A stretch of DNA of 64,000 nucleotides from NCBI GenBank assembly GCA_036005185.1, contig DASYQS010000024.1:1-64000 (forward strand). The letters are read 5' to 3'. This document shows, piece by piece, positions 54,132 through 63,422 of this stretch (position 1 is the first letter of the stretch; the number at the start of each line of letters is the position of its first letter). The notes under the pieces were generated by a model, which saw only the letters and a list, made by a program, of their open reading frames with translations, made no database searches and was not told where the DNA came from. The DNA comes from VBAU01 sp036005185. GTDB taxonomy: Bacteria; Bacteroidota; Bacteroidia; Chitinophagales; Chitinophagaceae. Position numbers and translations under genes: made by a program.

Positions 54132-55301
54132 ATGAATGTTGAGAATAGTTTGCTTTCAATTCAAAACACATCTCCGGAACTTCAAAATATTGCTGAAAAA
54201 GTTTTTAATAAAGAGCGGATCACTGACGAGGAAGGATTGCTGCTTTTTGAAAAAGGCTCATTACCCTTTTTAGGATCATTGGCTAACCACGTAAGGGAAA
54301 AACTTCATGGTGATAAAACTTATTTCAACCGCAATTTTCATATTGAGCCGACCAATGTTTGTGTTTTCAGTTGTAATTTCTGTTCCTATTCACGCTTATA
54401 TGCTCATCGTGAGGAAGGTTGGGAATTGAGCGCTGATGATATGCTGAACATGGTAAAGAAATATGATGGCAAACCTATTACTGAAGTTCATATTGTTGGC
54501 GGTGTTCATCCCAAATTAAACCTTGAATTTTTTGCCGAAGTACTCAAAAGAATAAAAGCTCATCGACCGGACCTACACATTAAAGGATTTACCGCTGTTG
54601 AATTGGATTATATGTTTCGTAAGGCAAAAATGAGCATTGAACAAGGGTTAAAATATTTACAACAAGCAGGGCTTGATTCATTGCCTGGCGGTGGCGCTGA
54701 GATCTTTCATCAGGAAATAAGAGAAAAAATTTGCGCCGATAAAGTCAGCAGCGAAGGTTGGCTGGATATCCATGAAACAGCACATAAGCTAGGCCTGCAT
54801 AGTAATGCCACTATGCTCTATGGCCATATCGAAAAATATTGGCACCGTATTGATCACATGAACAGATTAAGAAGTTTGCAGGATAAAACTCACGGGTTTA
54901 ACACTTTTATTCCCCTCAAGTTTCGCAATAAGGATAATGACATGAGCAATGTGGCCGAAAGTAGTGTTGTTGAAGATATGAAGACGTATGCTGTGTCAAG
55001 AATTTACATGGATAACTTCCCTCACCTGAAAGCTTACTGGCCTATGCTTGGAAGACAGAACGCACAGCTAAGTTTGTCATTTGGAGTAAATGATATTGAC
55101 GGAACTATTGATGATACTACAAAAATTTATTCTATGGCTGGAGCCGAGGAACAAAACCCGTCGATGACTACTTCCGAATTGGTGACCCTTATAAAACAGG
55201 TAAAAAGAAAACCTGTAGAGAGAGACACTTTGTACAATGAAATAAGAGACTATAGCAATATAGAGCTGGGAAATATTGAAATGAACGCTTTGTTGAACTA
55301 A
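54132..55301 (+). CDS. mqnE: aminofutalosine synthase MqnE (radical SAM)
   Basis: 389 residues. The radical SAM cluster motif CVFSCNFC gives Cys77, Cys81 and Cys84 (CxxxCxxC). HIVGGVHPKLNLEFF, SLPGGGAEIF and KFRNKDNDMSN are typical of the MqnE/MqnC/CofH group, and HPK-GG-AEIF together with the length favours MqnE. It joins 3-((1-carboxyvinyl)oxy)benzoate to SAM in the futalosine route to menaquinone. No other mqn gene is adjacent. Confidence 0.92.
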   Translation: MNVENSLLSIQNTSPELQNIAEKVFNKERITDEEGLLLFEKGSLPFLGSLANHVREKLHGDKTYFNRNFHIEPTNVCVFSCNFCSYSRLYAHREEGWELSADDMLNMVKKYDGKPITEVHIVGGVHPKLNLEFFAEVLKRIKAHRPDLHIKGFTAVELDYMFRKAKMSIEQGLKYLQQAGLDSLPGGGAEIFHQEIREKICADKVSSEGWLDIHETAHKLGLHSNATMLYGHIEKYWHRIDHMNRLRSLQDKTHGFNTFIPLKFRNKDNDMSNVAESSVVEDMKTYAVSRIYMDNFPHLKAYWPMLGRQNAQLSLSFGVNDIDGTIDDTTKIYSMAGAEEQNPSMTTSELVTLIKQVKRKPVERDTLYNEIRDYSNIELGNIEMNALLN

Positions 55302-55415
55302 CAATATCGTTTCCGGTTTGATGTTTTGCAACATCTTTCATTCGAAAATGAATTATTTTAGGTGCAAAACGCCATAAACAAAAAACAACCCCTAAACATT
55401 TTTCTAAAATTGCCA

Positions 55416-56195
55416 ATGAAATTTTCGATTATTGTTTTTGTGTTTAGTACAATATTATTTGGATGCTCCTCACATGAAACTCCGAATAAAATAGCTACGC
55501 CACCAAAAGCTGCTAGCAAGTTGTGGCTGGGAAGTTGGGAAAGACAACTTAGGCTGAATGAAGCAACATTGGAAATTACAAATATTAGGAACGACTCCAT
55601 TGAATTTAAATTATCGGCGGCCAGCGGCGGACATACAGGTGAAATTGAGGGAATGGCAATAGTGAGAGATAGCACGGCCATATTTTTAAATAATGATGCC
55701 TCTGACACATGTTTGATCCAATTTAAACTTATCAGTGATTCTCTTATTATCATTGATCAAAAGACGGGAAACTGTTTTACAGGTTTAGGTGTTGTTTACT
55801 CGGGAGAATATAAAAACATTAAAACTTTGCCCGAGGATGACAGGGCTGAAAACTTGGTTGACTTGAAAATTCTCAATGATGAAACGCAAGATTCTATTTT
55901 TAAATCTTTAGTAGGCGATAGTTATTCTTTATTTGTTCGTTCAACACAATTGACATCAGCGGATGAAGATTTGGACAGTCTTCATGCAAAAGTTCTTTCT
56001 TCGGGCGTGCGAGGACTTTTTACTATTATGGAAAATATCGTGATGATTGATTCTTTAAACAATATTTGGGCTGCCGTGATTGATGATAACAAAATTTATT
56101 ATTTCACGAATAATAAAGAGTTCAAAAACAAACTTCCAAAAACAATTGATAATTGGAGACAAAATTTTAAGGGCTATCAAATAATTTACAAATAA
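55416..56195 (+). CDS. lipoprotein of unknown function
   Basis: About 259 residues from ATG 55416, where the signal peptide (MKFSIIVFVFSTILFGC) starts; an upstream ATG at 55362 has no signal character. Lipidated Cys at 17. Residues about 35-130 contain a beta domain (KLWLGSWERQLRLNEATLEI), and about 160-255 form a second part. I do not recognise a family. It is a single gene downstream of mqnE with a 114-base gap. Confidence 0.65.
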   Translation: MKFSIIVFVFSTILFGCSSHETPNKIATPPKAASKLWLGSWERQLRLNEATLEITNIRNDSIEFKLSAASGGHTGEIEGMAIVRDSTAIFLNNDASDTCLIQFKLISDSLIIIDQKTGNCFTGLGVVYSGEYKNIKTLPEDDRAENLVDLKILNDETQDSIFKSLVGDSYSLFVRSTQLTSADEDLDSLHAKVLSSGVRGLFTIMENIVMIDSLNNIWAAVIDDNKIYYFTNNKEFKNKLPKTIDNWRQNFKGYQIIYK

Positions 56196-56296
56196 GCATT
56201 ATCTGCCAAAGGTCAAAAGCCTAGGTGATCGCTAATTAATATTTTGAAATGTTGGAGTGCAATCTATTCCAAATTATTCATGTGGTCTTACTAATA

Positions 56297-56309
56297 ACCC
56301 CGAAGGGGT
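56297..56309. repeat. REP-like palindrome, left of the transposase
   Basis: accccgaaggggt, a 5-bp stem with a gaa loop. It is the exact reverse complement of the element at 56859-56871, so the two face each other across the transposase gene. A weaker related sequence, acccaacagggt, is at 56348-56359. Confidence 0.65.
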
Positions 56310-56368
56310 GTAATGATTATAGAACGAATAATTTTGAGAGAACTAAAACCCAACAGGGTGGCAGAAAA

Positions 56369-56830
56369 CTAATCATACCATTCAAACAGATATTTTTCAT
56401 TATATCCTATCTCAAATTTTCGCAATAATCCTATATACTCTTCTTTGAATGTTTTTCTTTTGTGATGCTTTTCTTGATTAAGGATATAATCATATACTTT
56501 TCCTATGTGTGAATGTGAATATGAAAATGCACCATATCCCTCCTGCCAAGCAAATTTTCCTTTGACAAACTTGTGATCATTAATAAAATTTGATGAATTG
56601 TTTTTCATATCTCTGGCTATATCAGCTATTGCTATAGCTGGACGCAATCCTATAAAGGCATGTACATGATCAGGCATGCCGTTTACGATGATAGATTTCT
56701 GATCTTTTCCTTTAATAATGCCGGCAATGTACTTATGCAGTTCAGACTTCCAGCTATTACCTATTAAATTCTCTCTGCCTTTCACGGCAAAAACTATCTG
56801 GATATAGACTTGAGAAAATGTACCTGGCAC
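56369..56830 (-). CDS. REP-associated tyrosine transposase (IS200-like Y1 transposase)
   Basis: About 153 residues from GTG 56830 (MPGTFSQVYIQIVFAVKGR, as in related proteins); a GTG at 56860 lies inside a palindrome. The HUH motif is in MPDHVHAF (His55 and His57). The catalytic Tyr is probably Tyr115 in the YILNQ helix. WQEGYGAFSYSHS is a family block. The protein is full length for the Y1 family and framed by REP-like palindromes on both sides, as expected for RAYT proteins, which are thought to mobilise REP elements. There is no TnpB. Confidence 0.88.
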   Translation of the reverse strand: MPGTFSQVYIQIVFAVKGRENLIGNSWKSELHKYIAGIIKGKDQKSIIVNGMPDHVHAFIGLRPAIAIADIARDMKNNSSNFINDHKFVKGKFAWQEGYGAFSYSHSHIGKVYDYILNQEKHHKRKTFKEEYIGLLRKFEIGYNEKYLFEWYD

Positions 56831-56858
56831 AATAATTAATTTAAATTGTGATAATGTC

Positions 56859-56871
56859 ACCCCTTCGGGGT
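56859..56871. repeat. REP-like palindrome, right of the transposase (1)
   Basis: accccttcggggt, a 5-bp stem with a ttc loop, inverted relative to the copy at 56297-56309. It lies at the upstream end of the transposase gene. Confidence 0.65.
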
Positions 56872-56908
56872 TTACAATCCTAATTTACGAATTGGCTATA
56901 ATAATATC

Positions 56909-56921
56909 AGCCCTTCGGGCT
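56909..56921. repeat. REP-like palindrome, right of the transposase (2)
   Basis: agcccttcgggct, with the same ttc loop as the element 50 bases away but one changed base pair, as in a REP pair (BIME-like). Confidence 0.55.
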
Positions 56922-57234
56922 TCCCAGAATCTCAAAATATTTATTAGCCAGTTAATTGCTTTTCTTTATGATTTGTAATAAAAAGTTGAATTTAGATTGT
57001 AAACACTTCTATGGATCAGAACCTTACTGACAAATGCTCAAATGAAAGTCGTCGCAATTTTTTTAAAAGAAAGCAGCGACATTAGCTATGAAAAATGCCA
57101 AAACTTATGCACATAATGCGTTTAAAATAGAATTATGAAAGGTAGCAATCATAGAAGCTTTGAATAAAGCAAGAGTTTGAGGTCGGATACCGAACGGAAC
57201 AGTGAAACCCTCTCGACCACCCATCTAAACAAAT
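56922..57234. other. intergenic 313 bases right of the transposase
   Basis: No coding sequence with family features is visible. A reading frame at 57149-57541 on the minus strand is antisense to the next gene and not supported. No structure other than the REP-like elements to the left is seen. Confidence 0.4.
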
Positions 57235-57744
57235 TTATTCGGTGGTATTCTTTGCTATATAATACCGGCTCACGATTAAGGAAATCGGTAAACCCACACA
57301 TAACATTAGCACTACTGCACCCCTGACTACAGCGTCCCATTTGTACGGAATATTTGCGATGTGTAATAAAGGCAATACTGCTAAATTCATCACACACCAA
57401 ACAAAAATACCATAGATCAGTCCGCTGAGAACTCTCTGCTTGCGTAAAAAACTCAAGTAAGGAAAAATCAGAAAATAAAAAACCGTAAAAGAAAATACAA
57501 TGAAAAAATGAAAACCAAGTCCAACAAGCGCCATTGCCCATCGACCCTCTAAAGCTGATTTGCCAAATGCGCCTGCGGCAATTCCTTGTAACAAGCGAAG
57601 GGGTGTAGTCCTGTGCAATATGTATGCTTGAATTACAATTGCGGCAACTATATCCAATGTACCTGCGATGATGACAGCCAGTAAAATGGTTTTGATTTTA
57701 GAAGGAGCAGTTGGATTTGAAATGACAGTGATCGGGTTGCTCAT
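57235..57744 (-). CDS. four-helix membrane protein, unknown function
   Basis: 169 residues with four hydrophobic segments (about 20-42, 72-95, 103-125, 138-158). GRWAMALVGLGFHFFIVFSFT, GLIYGIFVWCVMNLAV and LVGLPISLIV-like endings resemble YagU/DUF1440-type small membrane proteins, but this is a weak memory-based match. It is a single gene. Role unknown. Confidence 0.7.
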   Translation of the reverse strand: MSNPITVISNPTAPSKIKTILLAVIIAGTLDIVAAIVIQAYILHRTTPLRLLQGIAAGAFGKSALEGRWAMALVGLGFHFFIVFSFTVFYFLIFPYLSFLRKQRVLSGLIYGIFVWCVMNLAVLPLLHIANIPYKWDAVVRGAVVLMLCVGLPISLIVSRYYIAKNTTE

Positions 57745-57847
57745 GATATGGTTTCAGTATTGACGGACAAATTAAAAAATGTTGGATTAATCAGCAATAA
57801 AGCTTCGTACCTTGTATTTGTAGCGGCAATTGTTTTGTTCTGAATTA

Positions 57848-58528
57848 ATGAATATGAAAATTAAATTCAGCTTTTATTTATTACTTGTTTTAATTCACTT
57901 TTCCGCTTTTACACAAGTAGCAGTACGCTATGAGCCCAGACATAAAGTGGCTTTGGAAAATGAATATGTACGATTATTAGATGTTCGACTTCCACCAAAG
58001 GACACTTCACTTTTCCATATTCACGAAATCCCTTCTTTTTTTATTCCCTTATCAACCACAACAATTGGTATAGAAGTAAAAGGACAAGCGCCACAGGAAT
58101 CAAAATTTACTGCAGGATCAACCTGGTACAATGATTTTGCAAACGGCCCGCTTGTTCACAAAGTTTGGAATAGCGATACAAATGTTCTACATGTAGTTGA
58201 CTTGGAACTTTTATCTCCAAAAAATACCATTCTCCCAGCTGTTGATTTGCCAGGTTTGAAAATTGATTTTGAGAATGAAAAACTGAGAGTCTATAAATTT
58301 GAAATAGTGCCGAATCAACATCTCATTCTTCCTCCACTCAAAACACCTATGCTATTTATTTCTGTGTCCGGACCAACATTGGAGATAAATAATGCAAACG
58401 GATATGTGCCTCCGGGTGGTCGCAAGATAAATGCTGGCGGCTTTCAATGGTTAGATCCCCCAAAAAAATATGTGATCAGCAATTCAGCAACTTCAGCTGC
58501 CAATGCAATTTTGATTTTATTGAAATAA
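57848..58528 (+). CDS. exported cupin-like protein of unknown function
   Basis: About 227 residues from ATG 57848 (MNMKIKFS); ATG 57854 is equally possible. A signal peptide (to about SAFTQ) is followed by a duplicated beta-barrel-like pattern: VALENEYVRLLDVRLPPKDTS and HIHEIPSFFIPL, then FENEKLRVYKFEIVPNQH and LFISVSG. This looks like two cupin half-domains, with His residues in HIHE. Function not identified. It converges with the alpha/beta hydrolase gene (44-base gap). Confidence 0.72.
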   Translation: MNMKIKFSFYLLLVLIHFSAFTQVAVRYEPRHKVALENEYVRLLDVRLPPKDTSLFHIHEIPSFFIPLSTTTIGIEVKGQAPQESKFTAGSTWYNDFANGPLVHKVWNSDTNVLHVVDLELLSPKNTILPAVDLPGLKIDFENEKLRVYKFEIVPNQHLILPPLKTPMLFISVSGPTLEINNANGYVPPGGRKINAGGFQWLDPPKKYVISNSATSAANAILILLK

Positions 58529-58572
58529 AAAATGAAATTTCATGCAGAGTCCGTCCTAAAAGTCTAGCCAAT

Positions 58573-59475
58573 TCACTTCTTGACCATTTCATACATTTTC
58601 ATGATCCTGTTCTTAATCGTTGGCCATTCATACCGTGCCAGGTAATGTCCCCGATGCGGAAAGAAATAAATATCAAGGTAAGGAGCATTAATCAATTGCC
58701 GTCTTGCAAAACTTGCATTTGAAGTATCAATAAGATTATCTTTTGCTCCCTGCAGATACATGACGGGTACACGAATATTTTTCCAGTAAGGAAGCATTTT
58801 TGTTAATTCTTCTTTGTGATGTAATTTTTCAGTATTCGCCGATTTAAACATGCGTGGAATGAACCAGTGTATGGCAGGGTTTTCAATAATGGGCGCAAAC
58901 CAAAACACTTTTTCTCTGCCTGGCCCAATAGCTGGGCCTGTTATGACCAGCCCGTCAACCAATTCAGGATGATCCATAGCAAGGCGGCAGGCAATCGGCG
59001 CCCCAAAAGAACCGCCTACTACAATGATGGGATGCTTTGCTTTATAGATGCTATCAAGTATTGGCCTCAACATTTCCGATTGCTTTTGAATGGATGGCTC
59101 GGGATGACCAAATCCTGAATAGCCATAACCTGGTCTATCAACAGCCAGCACTCTAAATGTTTTCAAAATGTTTTTGTCAACAAATCTTCCCCGGTAAAGA
59201 CTCATCGAAGCAGGAGAACCGTGTACAAATAACAATGTTGGAAGATCATCACGGCCAATACTTACATACCTGAGCTTTCTGCCCTGAGCAGTATAATAAC
59301 CGATTTTTCCGGGGATGTGGTTATCTGAAAAAAATTTGTTTAGCTCCTTATCACTTCTTCTAAACTGTACATAATGATCAAAAACAAAACAAGCGATAAT
59401 AAACAATAGAATGAGTGCAATGAAGATCCTCAACAATCTCCTGAACCATCTGCCCTTTCGCTTCTTTTTTTCCAT
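58573..59475 (-). CDS. membrane-anchored alpha/beta hydrolase
   Basis: 300 residues. A basic N-terminus (MEKKKRKGRWFRRLL) and a hydrophobic segment (about 14-32) form a signal anchor. The hydrolase fold begins with VHGSPASMSLYRGRF (oxyanion region), then the nucleophile elbow GGSFG with Ser156, and a C-terminal GHY with the catalytic His. MYLQGAKDNLIDT contains the catalytic Asp. Substrate cannot be deduced. It is a single gene; its start is near a dispersed palindrome at 59493-59513. Confidence 0.88.
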   Translation of the reverse strand: MEKKKRKGRWFRRLLRIFIALILLFIIACFVFDHYVQFRRSDKELNKFFSDNHIPGKIGYYTAQGRKLRYVSIGRDDLPTLLFVHGSPASMSLYRGRFVDKNILKTFRVLAVDRPGYGYSGFGHPEPSIQKQSEMLRPILDSIYKAKHPIIVVGGSFGAPIACRLAMDHPELVDGLVITGPAIGPGREKVFWFAPIIENPAIHWFIPRMFKSANTEKLHHKEELTKMLPYWKNIRVPVMYLQGAKDNLIDTSNASFARRQLINAPYLDIYFFPHRGHYLARYEWPTIKNRIMKMYEMVKK

Positions 59476-59492
59476 ACTTGTAATCTAAATTC

Positions 59493-59513
59493 CCTGCCTA
59501 CCGGCAGGCAGGC
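59493..59513. repeat. short palindromic element cctgcc...ggcagg
   Basis: cctgcctaccggcaggcagg contains tgcc/ggca and cctgcc/ggcagg stems. It is of the 'gcctgccggtaggcag' type that is dispersed in Bacteroidota genomes and lies in the 152-base spacer between divergent genes. Confidence 0.5.
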
Positions 59514-59627
59514 AAAATACAAATTACAAATTCCGTCTGTATCGATATCACAAATGATAAAATCATTTCTGTCTATTTGGAAATTGAGATTTGGGTTTCG
59601 TTATTCGACTTGGGGCATTGACTTTGC

Positions 59628-60293
59628 ATGAGTAATAGCATGCATTGGTTATTATTCTTTATTTTAAAAACTCCAGGCTTTACCTCCTTTATTAACCGGT
59701 TGGGATATATTGGCATTCTTATTTGGTTTCTGAGCTTTGACCAGTTTACTCCTATTCCTGAAGAGGTTTCATTACTCATTATCGGTTATTTAGCAGCGCA
59801 TAAAGTTTTTAATCCAGTGCTGGCCGGGTTGTTTTGTTTAGCAGGTTTTCTTATCGTTGATACAGTCTATTTTTTTCTGTCGGAAAAGGGAAACTCATTC
59901 ATAAAAAAGAAAACAAAAGGATTTTCTTCGATCATGGAGCCATACAGAAACAGACTAAAAGATCACAGTTTTAAAGCCATTCTGATACTTTGCTTTATTC
60001 CTCGCATGCGCATGTTTGCTCCTATACTGGCTGGTTCGATGAAATTATCATTCAAAAGGTTTTTATTATTTGACGCCATTGCATTAACTGCTTTTACAAC
60101 AGTATATCTATCGCTGGGAATTATTTTTCACAAAAGCCTTTCAGTCATTATTGCAAAAGCAAAAGGATTGCAAAACATCATATTTTTTACTGCGGTTATT
60201 TTAATAGCCGGCATTATCATGTTTTTTATAGAAAAAAGGAATAGAAAGAAGACCGAAAACCAAAAACACTCAGCGGCTAGCTCTCAAGCCTGA
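59628..60293 (+). CDS. DedA/VTT-family membrane protein
   Basis: 221 residues with about five hydrophobic segments. LSFDQFTPIPEEVSLLIIGYLAA is the family's first reentrant block, with the acidic PEE as in DedA (usually E/D in this place); FIPRMRMFAPILAGSMKLSFKRFLLFD is the second block with the conserved Arg. DedA proteins are undecaprenyl phosphate or lipid carriers that keep the envelope balanced. The gene precedes the TPR protein by 88 bases. Confidence 0.88.
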   Translation: MSNSMHWLLFFILKTPGFTSFINRLGYIGILIWFLSFDQFTPIPEEVSLLIIGYLAAHKVFNPVLAGLFCLAGFLIVDTVYFFLSEKGNSFIKKKTKGFSSIMEPYRNRLKDHSFKAILILCFIPRMRMFAPILAGSMKLSFKRFLLFDAIALTAFTTVYLSLGIIFHKSLSVIIAKAKGLQNIIFFTAVILIAGIIMFFIEKRNRKKTENQKHSAASSQA

Positions 60294-60381
60294 ATTTCAT
60301 TGTATTTATCCTGAAAAAATATGATAAGTTTTATACTAAATTATTTGAAATTCAGTTATTAAGGGTTTAGATTGCGCCGGG

Positions 60382-63306
60382 ATGCAACCAAACAGATATA
60401 TCATTATTCTTTTACTGGTTTTTTCATGTTGCCAGGTCGCTACTTTCTGTCATGCGCAACTTGGCTTTTCCTTTGACATCCCTAAGCCAAAACAATACGA
60501 AGAAAGACAGCTTCGTTCTGAAAAAGCACAGAAAAAATTTACAATTCCCAGGCGTTTTGTCCAAAATACAACTACTCACTACAACTATTTTTACAACGCT
60601 ACCAACAAGTTAAATGAAATCATTACCCGGGCCAAAGAAGAGCATGTTGATGATTATACCCAGCTTCTTTCTTTTTACAATTACGATCTGAATGCAACCA
60701 TTCAGGATTCTGTTCAGCTCGATTCAGTGATCTATAAAGCTACCTCCGGAATCGTGCTCCATGATCTTCGCAGCAATTGGGCTGACAATATGTACTTGCT
60801 TTGGGGCGCTGCCTATTACCTGCAAAAACAATTCGATTCAGCTTATCTTACTTTTCAGTTTATTAACTATGCTTTTGCGCCAAAGGAAAAGGATGGGTAT
60901 TACCAATACATTGGCAGTGGCATGGATGGCAATAGCGCTCTGTCCATTTCAACAAAAGAAAAAAACAGCATAACGCGAAAAGCATTTACACGCCCGCCCA
61001 GCCGCAATGACGCATTTATCTGGCAAATAAGAAATTTTTTGGCATGGGAACAATACCCCGAAGCGGCCAGTTTGATCGCCACATTAAAAGCCGATCCGGT
61101 TTTTCCGAGCCGTTTGCAAAATGATCTTGAAGAGGTGCAAGCTCTTTATTTCTATAAGCAAAACGTTTGGGATAGCTCCGCTTTTCATTTAAGCAATGCC
61201 TTGAGCAATGCAACAAACAAACAGGAAAGAGCCAGGTGGGAATTTTTAGCGGGTCAGATGTATGAGCTAGCCGGCAACTATGATTTGGCTCAGCATTATT
61301 ATGAAAAATCGATTGGCCATACAGTTGACCCGGTGATGGCAGTATATGCCAGGCTTAACTCAATAAGAGTTGACAAAACAGGCGGCGAAAATTATATAGA
61401 AAAAAATATCGCGGAGCTGCTTAAGATGGCGAAACACGACAGGTATGCTGATTATCGTGATATTATCTATTACATGGCTGCCCAGATGGAAATGGAAAGA
61501 AATAATATTGGAGGCGCCCAGCAGTTGTTGCTAAAAGCGGCTAAATATGATAATGGAAATATCACGCAGCGGAACAGGGCCTATTTAAAACTAGCAGAGT
61601 TGGCTTATGCAAATAAGGATTACCGACAGGCATATAATTTTTATGATAGCGTAAAGCTGAATGACCCGGAAATAAAAGACCCCGACGCTATCACGAAAAG
61701 AAAGGAAATGCTTGGCAAAATTGTCGCACAAACTGAAATATTAAATCGTCAGGACAGCTTGCAGCGCATTGCAGCCATGCCAGAGGAAGAGCGAAAAGAA
61801 TTTGTAAAAAAAATATTGAAGGACCTCCGCAGAAAAGAAGGTTTAAAGGATGCCGATAACAGACTGACCTCAGGTTCTGGATTTGTACCTCCGCCAGACC
61901 TATTTACTACCACTCAAAGTACAAAAGGCGAATGGTATTTTTATAATACGACATTGAGAACAAAAGGTGCTTTGGATTTTAAGGCCAGGTGGGGCAACCG
62001 GCCAAATGTTGACAACTGGCGCAGAATGCAATCTGTGATCAACCAAAAAAATTCAAATCGTCCCGTTACAAATCTTAACAATACAAATGTTACCGGCAAT
62101 AATCCAAAAACAAATGAGCCGGAAGAGCTAACCTTTGAGAATTTATATAAGAAACTTCCATTATCAGAGGAGCAACTAAAAATTTCAAACGACTCCATTC
62201 AAAATGCAATGTTTGAGCTTGGAAAAATTTATATTGGTGGCGTAGAAGACTGTGGTGCCGCAATCAATACATTTGAACAATTGCGAAGCAAGTATCCCCA
62301 ATTCAGTAAAATGGATGAAGTGCTTTTTCATCTTTACTACTGCTATAATAAGAACGGTGACGCTGCCAAAGCAGCACAATTAAAATCGGAGATGAGCTCC
62401 AAGTATGCCGGCAGTAATTTTACTACCATTGTTACTACAGGAAAGGATCCGCAGTCAAAAGCAAATAATGAGGCCACGAAGACCTATGAAAATATCTATG
62501 ATCTGTTTATTGAAGGAAGATTTGATGAAGCGGTTGCTCAAAAGAAAATGGCAGACAGCTTGTATGGCGAAAATTATTGGACACCGCAGCTCTTATACAT
62601 TGAATCAGTTTATTACATAAAACAGCGTAACGATTCAACGGCCATTGCCGGTTTGCAAAAAATACAGACCAAGTATCCCAATACTCCGCTCGCCGCAAAA
62701 GCCACTACCATGATTAATGTGCTGGGAAGAAGACAACAAATTGAAGATGAATTGACGAAGCTGCAAATTGAAAGACCACAGCCTGAGGTAAAAAAACCTG
62801 CAGCTGTGGATACGGTAGTAAGAAAGCCTGTAGTAAAAAATGATAGTGCTGTTGTACAAAGGCCAATTACAAATCGTCCCAAGGCAGATACGGTTGTAAA
62901 GAAAAATGTAGCTCCACTCCTTCCATTTGCTTTTAAAGCTGAAGCCCCATATTATGTTATGATCATATTGAATAAGGTGGACGTTGTATTTGGAAATGAG
63001 GCCAAGAATGCTTTTGCACGTTATAACAGGGAACAATTTTATAATAAAACCTTTGAGTTGACTACGATCAACCTAGATGCAGATAATAAACTATTGCTGA
63101 TACAACCATTTGCCAATGCGCAGGCTGCAACAGATTATGTACAACAAGCCAAGCCTAAGGCTGCCAGCGAAATTATTCCGTGGCTGAAGGCTGATAAATA
63201 TTCCTTCTCTATCATTACTGAACAAAATCTGGAGATTTTGAAATCCAACCCGGATATAACTGCTTATAAGCAATTCCTGGAGCAAAATTTGCCAGGAAAA
63301 TTCTGA
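60382..63306 (+). CDS. SprE/PorW-like TPR protein of the type IX secretion system
   Basis: 974 residues. An N-terminal hydrophobic stretch with CCQVATFCHA suggests a signal peptide with a lipobox-like Cys near 16-17. Many TPR-like helices follow (about 130-500 and 600-800): NMYLLWGAAYYLQKQFDSAYLTF, ARWEFLAGQMYELAGNYDLAQHYY and MFELGKIYIGGVEDCGAAINTF. A Pro/Val/Lys-rich linker (about 800-850) and a C-terminal domain (about 855-974) come last. Length and layout fit SprE of Flavobacterium, an outer-membrane lipoprotein needed for T9SS and gliding, but the match is from memory. The M43 protease with a T9SS tail in this window shows that the system is present. Confidence 0.78.
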   Translation: MQPNRYIIILLLVFSCCQVATFCHAQLGFSFDIPKPKQYEERQLRSEKAQKKFTIPRRFVQNTTTHYNYFYNATNKLNEIITRAKEEHVDDYTQLLSFYNYDLNATIQDSVQLDSVIYKATSGIVLHDLRSNWADNMYLLWGAAYYLQKQFDSAYLTFQFINYAFAPKEKDGYYQYIGSGMDGNSALSISTKEKNSITRKAFTRPPSRNDAFIWQIRNFLAWEQYPEAASLIATLKADPVFPSRLQNDLEEVQALYFYKQNVWDSSAFHLSNALSNATNKQERARWEFLAGQMYELAGNYDLAQHYYEKSIGHTVDPVMAVYARLNSIRVDKTGGENYIEKNIAELLKMAKHDRYADYRDIIYYMAAQMEMERNNIGGAQQLLLKAAKYDNGNITQRNRAYLKLAELAYANKDYRQAYNFYDSVKLNDPEIKDPDAITKRKEMLGKIVAQTEILNRQDSLQRIAAMPEEERKEFVKKILKDLRRKEGLKDADNRLTSGSGFVPPPDLFTTTQSTKGEWYFYNTTLRTKGALDFKARWGNRPNVDNWRRMQSVINQKNSNRPVTNLNNTNVTGNNPKTNEPEELTFENLYKKLPLSEEQLKISNDSIQNAMFELGKIYIGGVEDCGAAINTFEQLRSKYPQFSKMDEVLFHLYYCYNKNGDAAKAAQLKSEMSSKYAGSNFTTIVTTGKDPQSKANNEATKTYENIYDLFIEGRFDEAVAQKKMADSLYGENYWTPQLLYIESVYYIKQRNDSTAIAGLQKIQTKYPNTPLAAKATTMINVLGRRQQIEDELTKLQIERPQPEVKKPAAVDTVVRKPVVKNDSAVVQRPITNRPKADTVVKKNVAPLLPFAFKAEAPYYVMIILNKVDVVFGNEAKNAFARYNREQFYNKTFELTTINLDADNKLLLIQPFANAQAATDYVQQAKPKAASEIIPWLKADKYSFSIITEQNLEILKSNPDITAYKQFLEQNLPGKF

Positions 63307-63422
63307 TTTTTATCCGCTCAATAGAGCTCTAATTGCTGAAGAGTGCGACGCAACGAAAGTGAAATAGAATTACTGAAGTTGGGAACATTAAACTTTAACC
63401 CTCAAACCTCAAACATTACAAT

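Noticed and set aside
57149..57541. 130-codon frame overlapping the small membrane protein
   Set aside because: Same strand, another frame; the 169-residue frame has four clear membrane segments and a proper start.
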